Assembly (NCBI GenBank): GCA_905331475.1
Contig: CAJNYU010004453.1
Span: 32,470 to 96,469, forward strand
Length of the DNA stretch: 64,000 nt
Origin: Rotaria socialis
Lineage: Eukaryota; Rotifera; Eurotatoria; Philodinida; Philodinidae
Direction of reading: 5' to 3'
Both the position numbers and the translations under genes were made by a program. The notes under the pieces are model-generated. The model was not told the DNA's origin. It did not search any database and saw nothing but the letters and a program-made list of their open reading frames with translations. Shown here piece after piece: positions 48,901 to 60,555 of the stretch (position 1 is its first letter; each line of letters begins with the position of its first letter).

Positions 48901-51794
48901 GCTGTAGACTTTAGTTTTGCTGAACTTTTAGTGAACTATTAACGTTGATGATTGAATAGGAATATAGAAACGAACAATCATCTTTTCATTAATGGAGAAG
49001 TTCAAGAATCATTTTTCTGATGATAAAAATGTTTATAGAAACTATCTTTCTGTAATATCGTTGAATATTTTTAAAATCTTCACTAGGCCACTGGTTATAA
49101 GAAATCTAATAGCTTCATATCAAGCTGTTTTCTCCATGCGCATTATTGCACATAATACTAATCAACTAGCACATCTCGATGCAAATAAAATTAATAATTC
49201 ACTTCATCAAGATTAAATTGATATAATCTTAGTTTCAGTACAGAACTCTGACTATCCTAAGCGATTCGGCAATTACAGAAGAAAATAAAGAAGTTCATAG
49301 ATGGATTCTTTTCGCCTAAAAAATTTTCTATTGCACCTATTTCATCATAAATATTCCAGTGTTCAATCCAATGCGTATCCCTGGCATAAATCGCTTTCTT
49401 CATACTTTGAATTTTGAAAGAATGTCAATTTTTAATTCTAGTTATTTTATTTCTAAGTGAAATTTCTCTATAATGTTGTATGCAAACTTCGTCCCGGTTT
49501 ACCAGTACTTGCATTATATGGTACGATGAATCAAATGAAACGGATGTCAGTATATGATGAATTTTGTCGAAAACAATATGCATGTTTATTTGCAACTGAT
49601 ATTGCTGCAAGAGGATTAGGTAAATAAATTTACAAAACCGAGATTGGTATTTATAGATAACTTTAGATTTTCCTTCTATTGATTGGGTTATTCAATTTGA
49701 TTGCCCTGCTGATGCTAATACATACATTCATCGAGTTGGACGAACTGCACGGTAAAATAAGAATATCAATGAATTCATATGTAATTTTTCATCTCTTTAA
49801 AAATAGATTTCAGCATGGCGGAGAAGCTTTATTAATTCTAACTCCTCGTGAAGAGCAAGGAATGATTAAACAATTAGAAGATAAAAAAGTTCCTATAAAA
49901 AAAATTGAGTATGTAAAAATAGAAGTGTTCATATCAAAGTTTTGATACGAATGATTTATGATTGCAGAGTTAATCCAAATTACATTCATGATTTAACACC
50001 AAAGCTTCAAACACTTTGTGCCCAATTTCCAGAACTTAAAGAAGAAGCAAAAAGAGTAAGGCGAGCTGCAGTATTGCAAAGATAAGATCTCAGTATTCGT
50101 TTAAATTTATAGGCATTTACATCTTATCTTCGTTCACTTATTCTAATGGGTAACCGAAAAGTCTTCGATGTTAAATCAATTGATATAGAAGCTTTTGCTA
50201 GGTAGGATACAGTTATTTTTAATTTAAAAATTCTATATTATTTCTATGATAGTGCATTGGGCCTTGAAATTGCACCAAAAGTTCGTTTTATCAAAAAAGG
50301 ACAAAAACAAGAACAATCAACCAATGAAAACAACAATAATAATAAAAATCACGAAGAAGAAGACAAGACTGAAGACGAAGATGACGATGATAACGATTTG
50401 TTTACAATCAAAAAGACATCTAACACACTTGAGCAAACAGTTATTGATTTACCCGAGTCATCACAAAAAGAAAAAAAATTAACAAAAGCTAAATTAGCTA
50501 AACAGTTACGCAAGAAAAATCTACTTGCTAACAAACGTATTGATTATGATGAAGATGGAAATGTAAGTATTATGATTATAATTTCATTAGAAAAATCAAA
50601 TTTGAGATTAATTCATGCGAAGTAATATTTTTTATTTCTGAATGAATTTTTTTATGGCTAAAATCCTTTTTGACAGGAAAATATGTTAAATCTGTTTCTC
50701 CATTCATACATTTTTAAATGTTAACCTCTGTTGTTTCGAAGGAAATTTATTTTAGTCAATTATTTGATTGTCATGAGAAACTTTTCAATTCCGCTTTTTA
50801 ATTATTATCTAGATCAAATAACATTTCTACAAGGAGATAGCTATTTTTTGTTATTGAGCCTACCGTTGTTTCCCGAGCAATACAGTAAACTGAAAGGCTT
50901 TTTCAGAAAACGACAGCTATATCTTGAGAATCAAAATGAAAAGATTGATGAGTGAAAAGCACGGATGCTTTATGACGCACAAAAAGAATAAAGCAAAAGG
51001 ACATAGACGGAAATGAAGAGAAGACTAAATATTTAAGCAAGCAAATGGTACCAACTTTAAATAGATGAGTCAGATTATCCTCATATATTCGATCATGTAA
51101 TATAACATTTTTTCCTTTCCGTATGACTGAAGTAGAAAAATAAGACTAGAAAGTCTCAAAAGCAGAATTTTAGTAATATTTTTAGATTGCGTGTTAAAGT
51201 CAGCCAAACCAACCCTGACGATTCATAGTTTCTTTCCAATCTCCTCTAAAAGTAAAAGTTCATCGGACACATCTTCAACTATTTGTCGAAAACAGATATA
51301 TCCGTACATGTGATACGGTATTTTATTCACATAATTCATAATTAATGAAATAGATTCGAACTGTGTTGATTACTTAGAGCGCATGTCACTAAGTGTTTTA
51401 TCCTGATCATTCTAATAGACGTCGTTCTGATTTCTAACTGAACAGTTCGCGTTTTCCAACGAATGATTCTTAAATCTATTATCGGTGAGTATTTCCACTG
51501 AAATACACGATATTCAGCTGAAAATTGTATCATAGTTTTTCAGCTGCTATTAAACATTTTGAATAAACTAGATCTACGATCGCTTTTTGACACGAGAAGA
51601 ACTTAAATTTAATAATATATACATGTAAATTATGTTAACAATTTAGGTGATTATGAATTCGGATGAAGATGATCAATCGTCAGCATATAACATTGATGGC
51701 AGCCAAAGCCCATCTTCAACGAATGGATGAAATTGATAAACAACTTTATCGCAGATTTAAAAAAAAGACACATAAGGTTGATACTCGTGTTTAA
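45907..51794 (+). CDS. DDX10: DEAD-box RNA helicase DDX10/Dbp4 (ribosome biogenesis), with damaged joins
   Basis: About 15 exons from ATG 45907 ([19 protein letters not shown]). All helicase motifs are present: Q motif ([10 protein letters not shown]), motif I (AMTGSGKT), Ia (PTRELAYQT), Ib ([11 protein letters not shown]), II ([12 protein letters not shown]), III (SAT), V ([10 protein letters not shown]) and VI ([10 protein letters not shown]). The Dbp4-type flank 'VRFIKKGQ' and an acidic linker ([15 protein letters not shown]) follow. DDX10/Dbp4 acts in early 18S rRNA processing in the nucleolus. Three joins are abnormal. The intron at 47141-47200 starts GG instead of GT. The exons ending at 47805 and beginning near 49457 cannot be joined in phase by GT-AG across 1.65 kb. 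In the last exon the acidic frame runs to TGA 51728-51730, while the conserved basic tail ('[18 protein letters not shown]') is in another frame ending TAA 51792-51794. Other joins are clean. It is either a recently decaying copy or carries sequence errors. Confidence 0.85.
46312..46981. other. Long DDX10 intron, no feature
   Basis: A 670-nt intron in a gene whose other introns are mostly about 60 nt. No repeat pair or open frame was recognised. Confidence 0.4.
47806..49456. other. 1.65-kb insertion-like segment in DDX10
   Basis: It separates the helicase exon ending 'IVFIQSCKQ' from the exon '[12 protein letters not shown]'. It is AT-rich and noncoding. Bases just inside its left edge would read Q-V-Q-F-I-F then stop, resembling the residues expected after the join, and the right side encodes the same residues again, so a few codons may be duplicated at the edges. 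No terminal inverted repeats were found. Confidence 0.4.
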
Positions 51795-53887
51795 TGTACA
51801 ACATAGAATAATAGTTAGGACTAGTACAAGTACAGCAAGTAATCGTATTGTAATTGTAATTGTAAAAATTGACTGGTAGTTTTACATCTACATAAACAAA
51901 TGTATTTTCATTTTTACTTGTTGTTTCACAAGTAGAATTGTTCATTTACTTGTACTTTAGTAAGACAAAGTACTTGACATTTTTCCTGGAATATATATAT
52001 ATATACATATATATAAGATCCATTATGATGTTAATTACTTCAGATGAAAGGTTCGTGACTACTATCAATCCATCTGATAAAAAACTTGTTGAAAAAAAGC
52101 AATTTTTATCGGAACGTTTTTCATTGCAATATTGATACATTTGCTGTGTAACATGAAAAATTCTTCTATTTTCATTATTCGACATCCTTGAAAATGATGC
52201 TTCTTTGAGTAACTATCATCAATATAATTCTTGATGATGTTTAGACGAATCTAGTTTAATTCAGATCGATGCTTTAATGTGCAGACCTATTACCTCTTTG
52301 CTATATTTTCAACTAATTCATTTGATGTTTTCGATTTCGGTTAGAAGAATTTTAACGTAAATGTTGATGGAAATCTTCCTGATTCTATATTGAATTTCTG
52401 TGGAAGTAAATGTTAAAATCATTGACTTGATTTAAAACAAAAATTCAGTGTTAAAAACCTATTTTGATAGATATGAATGATAATTTAGATAAATTATTAA
52501 CTTGAATCAGTCGACAAGTTTGCTTATGCATTAAACAAACTTCAAAGGTTAAATTTATTTTTGAACATATTTGAATGTAAATAGTTTCGATCATTTTCAA
52601 AGAGAAAGATAAAGATGGAAAAACTTTCATATCACGGATCAACACACTTAGAATCGACTTGCTCTCCTTTGTAATAAAAGAAAATTCTTTGTAACTTTTT
52701 ATCGATATCTTACATGACATCCTGAGTAGTTCTTTTTTTTTTGTCATGCTGAATGAGGTCCGACTTATTTATTCTCTGTGACGGATTCACCCGTCATACA
52801 ATCATCGCTGGGAGTACCCACGAAAAACATTTTCATTGAAAATCGCTTCAGAGTGACATTTTTCATACCGAGGTTCATAAAGGTATTAGCAAACCGTGAA
52901 AGTCAAACATTTTATTAGGTTTTTCAAAAACGTCGATAACCGCGGTTTTCAAAATTAGACGGTTAGCACCGGTTTCCAAAAACCGAATAAACGGTCTGAC
53001 TTTCGCGGTGAAATGAAACCACTGAGAGTCACAACTTCTTACAAAACGTGGTGTTTGCCGGTTAATATTTATCAAAGTTTTAAAGTAATTGCAACCTAAT
53101 AACAATCTTCCATTTTGATCCTCCACTATAAGATGTTCGAGCACACATGGCGACCGAAACTCTCGTTCGCGCGGGTGTTCAGTTGCTACTTCGTGGAAGT
53201 AACAGTCAAAGTGCTAAACATATCCTCAGAGGGAGTCATAACACATGTTACATATGCGATCTGTTCTCCCAGGCATCGCTGCTCGCCTCTCAAGTCTTCC
53301 ACAAAGCACGCACACTAATAGTTCACAAGGTTGTACTGGTAATTATTTTGTTGAACTTGAGCGATAATTTTAGCGCACGACATCATTTTGGTCTTTGCAC
53401 ATATAGTAACAAAGAATGTTACAGGAAGAAAGAAATCGCGGTTTTAATTGTATCTGATGCACCGCGGCGTGGAGAATATACACCGCGGTACAGTGAAGGA
53501 ATTTTTCGAATTTTCTCTTTGTGCTACTGTGTGATTATTGACTCTAAAATATTAGTCGTATTAGGATATGTCGGATAGGTTTTTTTTTATAAATTTCATG
53601 AATCAGTTACATATGTCTGTGAAATCAATCTCTTAGAATACAAGCCACCTCTAACAGAAAATCAATTTTAATCATTAAAACAGCCACCATATTCTCTTTC
53701 GCGTTAAAAATTTTCAATCTGTTATTGAAATAACTTCATATTAAACCAGCAACTTCTGTGATAGCCGTATTGAAAATATGTATGAAGAACATCAACAAAT
53801 GAAAAACAAATTCTATCTATCTATAGTTGCCCAATATAAAGACTCCTTCTGAACTCATATTCACGTATGATACTGTTGTGGATGGTG
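51795..53887. other. Gene-poor region
   Basis: Contains a TA microsatellite (about 51993-52014) and an imperfect hairpin at about 52895-53012 with ends ACCGTGAAAGTCA / TGACTTTCGCGGT and inner CCGGTTT/AACCG motifs, possibly an old inverted-repeat element. The 143-codon frame at 53147-53578 is locally GC-rich at its start but shows no recognisable family; its gene status is doubtful. Confidence 0.35.
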
Positions 53888-53998
53888 CAAGGGGGAAAAA
53901 GCGTATTTCTGTATTTCTGAAATACATGAAAATACATAGAAATACACAGAAAGTATTTCGAAATAGATAGAAATACAGAAATACGCTTTTCCCCCTTG
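53888..53998. mobile_element. CAAGGGGGAAAAGCG-type MITE, complete copy
   Basis: A 111-bp near-perfect foldback: CAAGGGGGAAAAAGCGTATT at the left and AATACGCTTTTCCCCCTTG at the right, with TTTCTGTATTTCTGAAATAC-type inner arms. Noncoding. No clear target duplication. Related ends are at 44579 and 63595. Confidence 0.8.
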
Positions 53999-54093
53999 AC
54001 ACCGCTACCCTTCCAAGCCACAATCATCGACAAAGAAACCAACGGAATTACTTATTAACTCGTTCTTAATTTTGATATTGCTCTACTGTATAA

Positions 54094-54672
54094 TTTTCTG
54101 AACAAAGTGAGCGAATACGAGAAAACAACAAAAGAAACAGAAACACCACTACACAAAAGCCAAACGAATGTCAAGTACCAGAATCTACCACCTCATCGCC
54201 GGAGTAAGGGAATATCAAATTTTTAGTTTCTCCAACTAAACATATTCCACCACTTTTCCAATTTGATAGGCCCGTTGAACCGACCGTAACCGCAACGGCA
54301 GAGACCACGCAAACTAGCTCACGATCATCAGTGGTCGATAGCAGTGAAAACAATAGTGAATCATCAGACAGTGGTGAAGGATTTGACTCTAGCGAATCGA
54401 CTCACCGTGAAGGAAGCAAAGAATCCACCGAACAAGAAGAGAAGGAAGAAACCAATGGATCTGGCTCTGCTGAATAAGAAGAGAAGGGGAAATGGAGCGG
54501 ATATGGTTCTGGTGAACGGCATGACAGCATCGAATCTGGTGTCATGGATTCCAGCGGGAAAGGTGGAAAGAATGACAAGGATGCTGAGAAACAGCGTAAA
54601 GAAGCAAAGAAGCGAGAGAAGGAAGCTAAGAATAAGGAGAAACATTCGAATTCAGGAAAAAACAAGGAATGA
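54094..54672 (+). pseudogene. Ser/Thr/Glu/Lys-rich protein gene with two in-frame stops
   Basis: One plus-strand frame reads '...TTTQKPNECQVPESTTSSPE', TAA 54205-54207, 'VSPTKHIPPLFQFDRPVEPT', 'TSSRSSVVDSSENNSESSDS', 'KESTEQEEKEETNGSGSAE', TAA 54475-54477, 'DSSGKGGKNDKDAEKQRKEA' and ends KNKE with TGA 54670-54672. The composition (Ser/Glu then Lys/Glu) is low-complexity and highly biased, unlike chance AT-rich sequence, so a real but broken gene is inferred. Such proteins are often secreted matrix or nuclear proteins. The start was not found. Open frames on the opposite strand are shadows of this bias. Confidence 0.5.
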
Positions 54673-57257
54673 TTGGGTAAAATTGCCGGTGAATCGTTGA
54701 GTAATAGACCGGTATAAGTATGTACACATCTTTGTATGAATTTTCTGTTTTTTTAATTTTTTGCGAGATCATTCTGACCATCTGCTTTGTTGCTAGGTAT
54801 CGAGTTTGTTTTTCATGTTTGAATAAACTATGCAATGTAGTTGGCGTTGTTGTTGCTAATGAATGGAGTAGAGGTTCTGCAGCAGACGACGATAGCTATT
54901 AGTTCTTGTTAATGGCCTGCGTCGATGATCGTCGTACTTTATTGTGAAATGATAATTGTGTTGGATTTCCGGTTTGGGCTTGTTTCCAATGAATCATGGA
55001 GTGGAGTGAAAGAATTAGCATGGAAACCTTAAATAGTATCGATGCCGAATTTCATAATATTTTCAACAAGAAATAGCAAGTAACGTTCATAGAAAGTGGA
55101 TTCACTGGGCCCTAGACTGGCAGTGCTGAGGAGAAGAAATCGTTGGACAGGACAAAAACTCGGTTGTTTGTGTCAGCAGCTGGCGATGATATTTTCAAAC
55201 AAGCCTGCAAAGGGAAAGGGATTAAGTGAAACTGATGTAAGAATTAGATGAAAATTAAAGGTTTCAAGTAAAAACACTAAAAGTGAAGACGAAAGACGTA
55301 CAGAATGGGACTCAAAGCTCCTCAAGGCGTAGGAGAGGTTGAGTCTTATCTAGCCACACACATGCATGATTCAGAAATTTCGTGATGGTTAACTCAAAGT
55401 TCCGTAGGTGGATCAGTTAGTCCCCTCTATTGACTCCATCTCCAGAACGGACTGCTTCACGTGATCATGCCATGCATCCCCCATGGTTTGTGCCGTAGCA
55501 ATGCTCTTTGTTTCATAACAATGGTCATTCGTGCCACAGAAATAGTCGTTTGTATCATTGTTACAGACAGACACAGGTGAATTAAGGTGTCTAGACCCTA
55601 TCCTTTCAGTCTAGGGAATTAACTGAATGTCTCTATTCTCTTGTGTAGAAAATGCAAATTTGAAATAGCAAAGTTCAGAGAATTTGACGGATCATATATC
55701 GATTCATTGTCGTTATGTGTTCGTTGAGAAAACTCTTATGCGAGGTTCGAATTTGATTATTGAATGAAAAGTGTTCGCTTAGTATTTGATAAAAAACGCC
55801 TATGAAGAAGATCAAGATAAATTTAATGCACACTATTGAATTCTTGTGAAAATATTCGCTGGTGCTGTGAAAATTTTGAAGCAGTTAGAACGAAGTAGTT
55901 ATTAGTGTTAGTGGCCGCTGCTATTTTTTCATATACGTGTATAAGAGATCCCTTATTATTATTACTCACATATCATGAATCGCTGTAATAAGATTTACGA
56001 ATATAATTTTCTTCTTCATACGGAATATCTTAGTTTCTCATTAATTAGGTTTGTTGTATTTTTTCTGCTCAGACGACCGTTTGATTGAAATACAAAGTTA
56101 TCAGTTGACTGCATCAGAGATGACGCTTAACTCCAATAAAGACTTTTATTTTTATGAACAGTCGATTTTTTCTATTACTGATATTCGAAGATTTCGACTG
56201 AAATTTTGAATTGACTGCTGAAACAGTAAAACTTCTATTTTGTTTGAAATTATTTGATTTAAGCTTCGCATGTACCGAAGCAAAATTCGCTAGATCCAAT
56301 ATCGCGGCCAGTCATATAATTCGATGTTGCAGAAGTACACTGCTATCTATTCAAATCTTCCGTTAAGTTTTCAGCTATCTACTGAAATTTATGTTAAAGA
56401 CCAATAGATTGTAGCAATTCAAGTAGCCTTGTAAATGCTTGGACGAGAATGAGAAGTATCAACTTCTTTTTAACAAAGCATGCTTATTAAAAAAACATAT
56501 ATATATATATACATAAGTAAAATCGTTGCCGATCGAGTTTATAGTTCTAGCAATATCAAAAAACTGGCACTAACAAATAACTTACGATGATAACTAAACT
56601 ACTGAGTGATATTAATTAAATGGGATGTGATCATATTATAGTTGGTGCGCACAGACATAAAAAAAAGTCAAATAGATAATCAACCAAGAGATTCTCCTCT
56701 CACGAGTCCAATATTCGAAGAAGAATAAACTGAAACTTTATTAATATTAAGTAACAAAAAACTGCATGTACAATATTGAGATAACTACATTTGGTAGAGG
56801 CATATCAGGATATTTGTCAACCATTCAGAATGTTCTTATACGCATTAAAAATCAATGGTAAAAACAATTTCAGATAATATGTTTAGTTTTGGAAGTATTA
56901 AACAAAACAAAATAGATAAATGTCACATGTAGATAAATACTTTCAAGGAAAAATAAAACATAAATCCAAATAGTAAACAGTATTTAGTTGAATATCAGAA
57001 AGGATTAATCTTTAGTGTGGCTTTTCATTCAATATATTCTGTATTTCAATAAGAAAAAGAAAGAAAAATAGAAAAATCTAGAACTTTTGCTATAATTCGA
57101 GCCAATATGTTAAAAAATCATTCGCTTAAATGAGACAAAATATTGAGAGGGAAAGGTCTATCTAAGCTAGTAAAATATAAGAGATTCATAATATCATTTA
57201 TTTGTAAAACTAATAACGCGTAAGTCTCTATGATGAATCTATCGCATTTTATTAGTC
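54673..57257. other. Gene-poor region
   Basis: No gene recognised. The stretch 55290-55620 is less AT-rich and includes two related ~40-bp segments (GTGCCGTAGCAATGCTC... and GTGCCACAGAAATAGTC... at about 55491-55575). A TA microsatellite lies at about 56495-56511. Confidence 0.3.
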
Positions 57258-58077
57258 TTATAGAATACGAGTACCACCTGAAGAAACTGGCGTTGAAGTT
57301 GGTGATTTTGTAGGACATGGATTTTCAAAAAGATTCGTAGCCGGTGAGCCAGGACTAATATTAAATAGACGTGTTGTTGTAAACGTACTACGTGAAGGTG
57401 ATGAAAAATCCATTCTATAGCACACATATACAAGTTAAGGATCTACGATTGAATTGAAATTCTTACCTTACTACCGTATTGTTTCTATCGAGAAACACTG
57501 TAACACTAGTTGATGTACCAAATAAAAGATCCCATGCTTGTAATGGTCCTTGATTAGCATAGAAAAGGTCATCATTAACAAGACCACCAAAAGTAGCACC
57601 GTATTCAACGAGAACATTTGGTGGAAATAAAGGATAAGCTGGTGTAACATTGTAATAGGCACATGCTCCTGCCGCAGCGGTTGTTGGTGAAAACGTATAA
57701 CTAAACAATATAAAAAGTCTAAATTTAATTTTTAAATTTCGTTTTACCATCACTTACATATAATTTGGAACCGTGCCATCAATATTCTGATGGGCATAAT
57801 CGAAGAGTGAACTTGCAATATTACTTTCATATGTTATATCCATTCGAAGACGTCCAAAAGCAAGACTAGCATATATCATTCCACTTCCAATATGTGAAAT
57901 GCCTGTTCCATCCCATTTATGTTGTATATATGAAGCTTGATATTCGGCAACAACTGTAGCCGGTGGTTCCGGAGCACGAAAATCACTAGCAAAAGTACGT
58001 TGTGAATATCCAACTGAAGGATTAAACAGAGTCACAAAGGATAAGATATAGACTATAAGCATAGTAAAATTTGACAT
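57258..58077 (-). CDS. Secreted three-exon protein, unknown family (ependymin-like look)
   Basis: Exons 58077-57758, 57700-57467 and 57414-57258 join in phase by GT-AG to give 236 residues. The start MSNFTMLIVYILSFVTLFNP is a signal peptide. The mature part reads 'PATVVAEYQASYIQHKWDG', 'GMIYASLAFGRLRMDITYES', 'FDYAHQNIDGTVPNYIYTFS', 'CAYYNVTPAYPLFPPN' and ends in a Ser/Thr/Pro-rich tail ('FENPCPTKSPTSTPVSSGG'). The arrangement of a W/Y-rich strand, 'G-x-L-R-M-D' strand and 'D-G-T-x-P-N-Y' turn recalls ependymin-related secreted beta-sandwich proteins, but this is only an impression. Two or three cysteines suggest one disulfide. AT-rich neighbours hold no partner gene. Gene status is strong; function is unknown. 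Confidence 0.75.
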
Positions 58078-58851
58078 TTACCGATATAGCAGTGTATGAA
58101 AATGAGATAAAACTGAAAGAATTTATACTTGAAAAATGATTCAGCTAGCTTATCATATTACCAACACATTTATTTGCTTTTTCTTTTCGTCGTCTAATTA
58201 TAGAATGCTATCACCAATGAAAACGTGGCTAGAAGTTCTGTTCTCAAACACATTGAAATGAGTAATATAAATTTTAATTACGTTTCAAAACGATATCTCA
58301 TTAGAAAACGAAATCTTTTAGGAAAAGAATGAGAAATATTTGAGATATAATGGCTATTTTTTTTTCTTTTTAGGATTAATTGGTTCACATTAAGTATAAG
58401 ATGAAAAATAAATATATATTTCGTTCTAACGATGATATTGTGCTATTTATGTCTACATGTAAATATACTAAATAAAATGTTGAAGAACACAAAAAATGAC
58501 GTCAATCTTGTTTTTACTACACTCAATTTTTTGTTTTTAGGATCAATGAGTAATGAATCGAAAATAAGCGAGAAGCTGCTATGAATGCGATATGTCAATA
58601 ACGTATATATCGGCAGACTTTCTATAATATTGATTCTCTACATAAGTGATTATAAGGATATCTTATTTTTCGAAGCAAATAAAAACCAAATTTCTTAATT
58701 TGATTCAACTATTCTAATTGCTATTTCAATTATATAGAATTCTTTAATCGGCTTTTATTGAAAATGATTTCAATCTCCTTTACTAATCATATATCTTTTT
58801 AATAGAGAAAAATCAAATGAACAAGCAAGTTTAAAGTTGTTTCCTTTGCAA
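58078..58851. other. Spacer between two minus-strand genes
   Basis: AT-rich, no feature recognised. It contains the promoter side of the secreted-protein gene and the 3' flank of the amidase. Confidence 0.35.
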
Positions 58852-60555
58852 TTATGGTCTTCCCATTGCTCGTTCAATGATTTCAAGACATTTCATCAGT
58901 TTTTCATCGTTGTATCGTCGGCAAACAACTTGCAATCCAATAGGAGCATTAGAGTATGAATCTGCTGATGTGTACAATTTAAAATTCTCTTCATCAAGTG
59001 CATTTCGAGGTTTATAATCAATGGCTACTTTATCTTTCATAAGATCCACAGTTGTAACAGGAAAAACAGCAGCTGGATAGTCAAGAAGATTCCATATGGA
59101 TGTATAGCCCCACCATTTGGCTGTACCATGTTGTGGTGCTGCCGATGGACCGACCGGTGTTAGAAGACAATCGATAGAGCAATTCAAAGAAATTTCTCGC
59201 TCATTCCATATACGTGCATAGTGATTACGATAGTTTTCCCTTTCTGTGATGAGCTCATTCATTTCTGCCCAGTTTCTTTTCATCACTTGTGGTTGACTAA
59301 GAATCCATTCTGTTAATGGTAGAGGTCGCTCATTTACTTCTGCCATCATATTTCGTTCTTCTTCAGCTCCATTGCAGTAATACAATGCACTAGTTAAGTC
59401 CCAACTTTTCTGATGATCCATTGGTTCCCAGTCAACAATTCTAATACCAAAATTTTTCAAATGCTCTACAGTTTCGTTAAGGGCTCGAATAATTGGTGGA
59501 TGAGGATGTACGACGTTGTCATCCCACATGACTGCGACTGTAAAATCTGTTGCATGCAATGCAATTGATCGCCAAGGAATTGGTACAAGCGATGGATCTC
59601 TCAACCATGGCTCAGTATCAAGTATTGTTTTCATGAATAAATGAATATCTTCTCTTGCTCGAACAAGCGGACCGATTACACCGACAATACTTTCTCGTCC
59701 TGCTTGTGTTCCTTTTAAGCCTTGCCTTGGCAATCGAAAAGTGGTTGGTTTCAATCCATATAGCCCATTATTAGCAGCTGGAGAACGTATACTTCCGCCT
59801 ATATCAGTTCCTATTCCCATCGCACTACCTTTCAGACCAAGTAAAGCACCCTCACCACCTGTACTTCCACCGCTAGTAAGGTTTCGATTGAATGGATTGA
59901 CAGTAATACCATATATTGGACTGTTACATTCCAATTGCATCAAACTTTGTGGCTCAGTAGTACGAACATAGAAGATGGCACCTGCTTCATAGAGAATCTT
60001 CAAAATGAGAGCATCATCTTCACCAATTCTATCAATCCATTTCATCCATCCTGCATTAGTTCGTCGATTACGCATAGTCACCATATGTTTAACAGAGATA
60101 GGTAAACCATGAAGCGGACCTATGGGTCCTCCTCGTCTTTTAAATTCTCGATCCAGATATATAGCTCGATTGATCGCTTCTTCATCAAGAAACTCAATAA
60201 CGCAATTCGTCAATTGATGCGCAATACCACTTCGTTTTATATAAGCTCTAATGATCTGTTCAGCTGTCAATTGACCTTGAGCTAATAGAGTTACAAGTTG
60301 AGTAGCTGTATAATTTTCAGTAATATTAATTTCATCGTTTGATAATAGTCCGCATTGACGTGGAATATTGCTTACATCTAGAATAGATGCATCAGGCATA
60401 GAATCTCCAAGTAGGCTGTTCTTAGGAACCGATGCATCTCGAATTTCAAGTATTTGTTGAATCAATGAAGCTGTCATCAATACAACTGATAAAACCTTCA
60501 GCGGAGAAAAAAAAAGAATCAAAACAAATAGAAACTGATAGGCAATATAGAACAA
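58852..60555 (-). CDS. Amidase-signature hydrolase, fungal-amidase-like, intronless
   Basis: A single 567-codon frame. The amidase-signature catalytic triad is present: Lys156 in 'LPISVKHMVT', Ser231 in 'TSGGSTGGEGALLG' and nucleophile Ser255 in 'GTDIGGSIRSPA'; 'NNGLYGLKPTTFRLPRQG' follows as usual. Length and landmarks (for example 'GPIGPLHGLPISVK', 'APIGLQVVCRRYNDE' near the C-terminus) match general/acetamidase-type enzymes of fungi and FAAH-related proteins, which split amide bonds of small amides or fatty acid amides. Residues 1-27 (MFYIAYQFLFVLILFFSPLK...) are hydrophobic, so the enzyme is probably membrane-anchored or secreted. An alternative start at Met27 would give a soluble protein. 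In a region where comparable genes have many introns, an intronless 1.7-kb gene with fungal flavour suggests horizontal acquisition. Confidence 0.9.
   Translation of the reverse strand: MFYIAYQFLFVLILFFSPLKVLSVVLMTASLIQQILEIRDASVPKNSLLGDSMPDASILDVSNIPRQCGLLSNDEINITENYTATQLVTLLAQGQLTAEQIIRAYIKRSGIAHQLTNCVIEFLDEEAINRAIYLDREFKRRGGPIGPLHGLPISVKHMVTMRNRRTNAGWMKWIDRIGEDDALILKILYEAGAIFYVRTTEPQSLMQLECNSPIYGITVNPFNRNLTSGGSTGGEGALLGLKGSAMGIGTDIGGSIRSPAANNGLYGLKPTTFRLPRQGLKGTQAGRESIVGVIGPLVRAREDIHLFMKTILDTEPWLRDPSLVPIPWRSIALHATDFTVAVMWDDNVVHPHPPIIRALNETVEHLKNFGIRIVDWEPMDHQKSWDLTSALYYCNGAEEERNMMAEVNERPLPLTEWILSQPQVMKRNWAEMNELITERENYRNHYARIWNEREISLNCSIDCLLTPVGPSAAPQHGTAKWWGYTSIWNLLDYPAAVFPVTTVDLMKDKVAIDYKPRNALDEENFKLYTSADSYSNAPIGLQVVCRRYNDEKLMKCLEIIERAMGRP

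Noticed and set aside
47817-49458. TTTCTAAGT present at both edges of the DDX10 insertion as a 9-bp target duplication
   Set aside because: Removing the segment between the repeats leaves no splicable or open frame, and there are no terminal inverted repeats. Probably coincidence in AT-rich DNA.
53147-53578. 143-codon plus-strand frame as a gene
   Set aside because: No family likeness, and overlapping frames are open as well. Left as unassigned.
54204-54226. GTAAGG...TTTTAG read as a 23-nt intron in the Ser/Glu-rich gene
   Set aside because: Too short for a spliceosomal intron. The continuous frame with a TAA at 54205 explains the sequence better.
59741-59971. Plus-strand open frame over the amidase
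   Set aside because: Shadow of the strongly supported minus-strand amidase.
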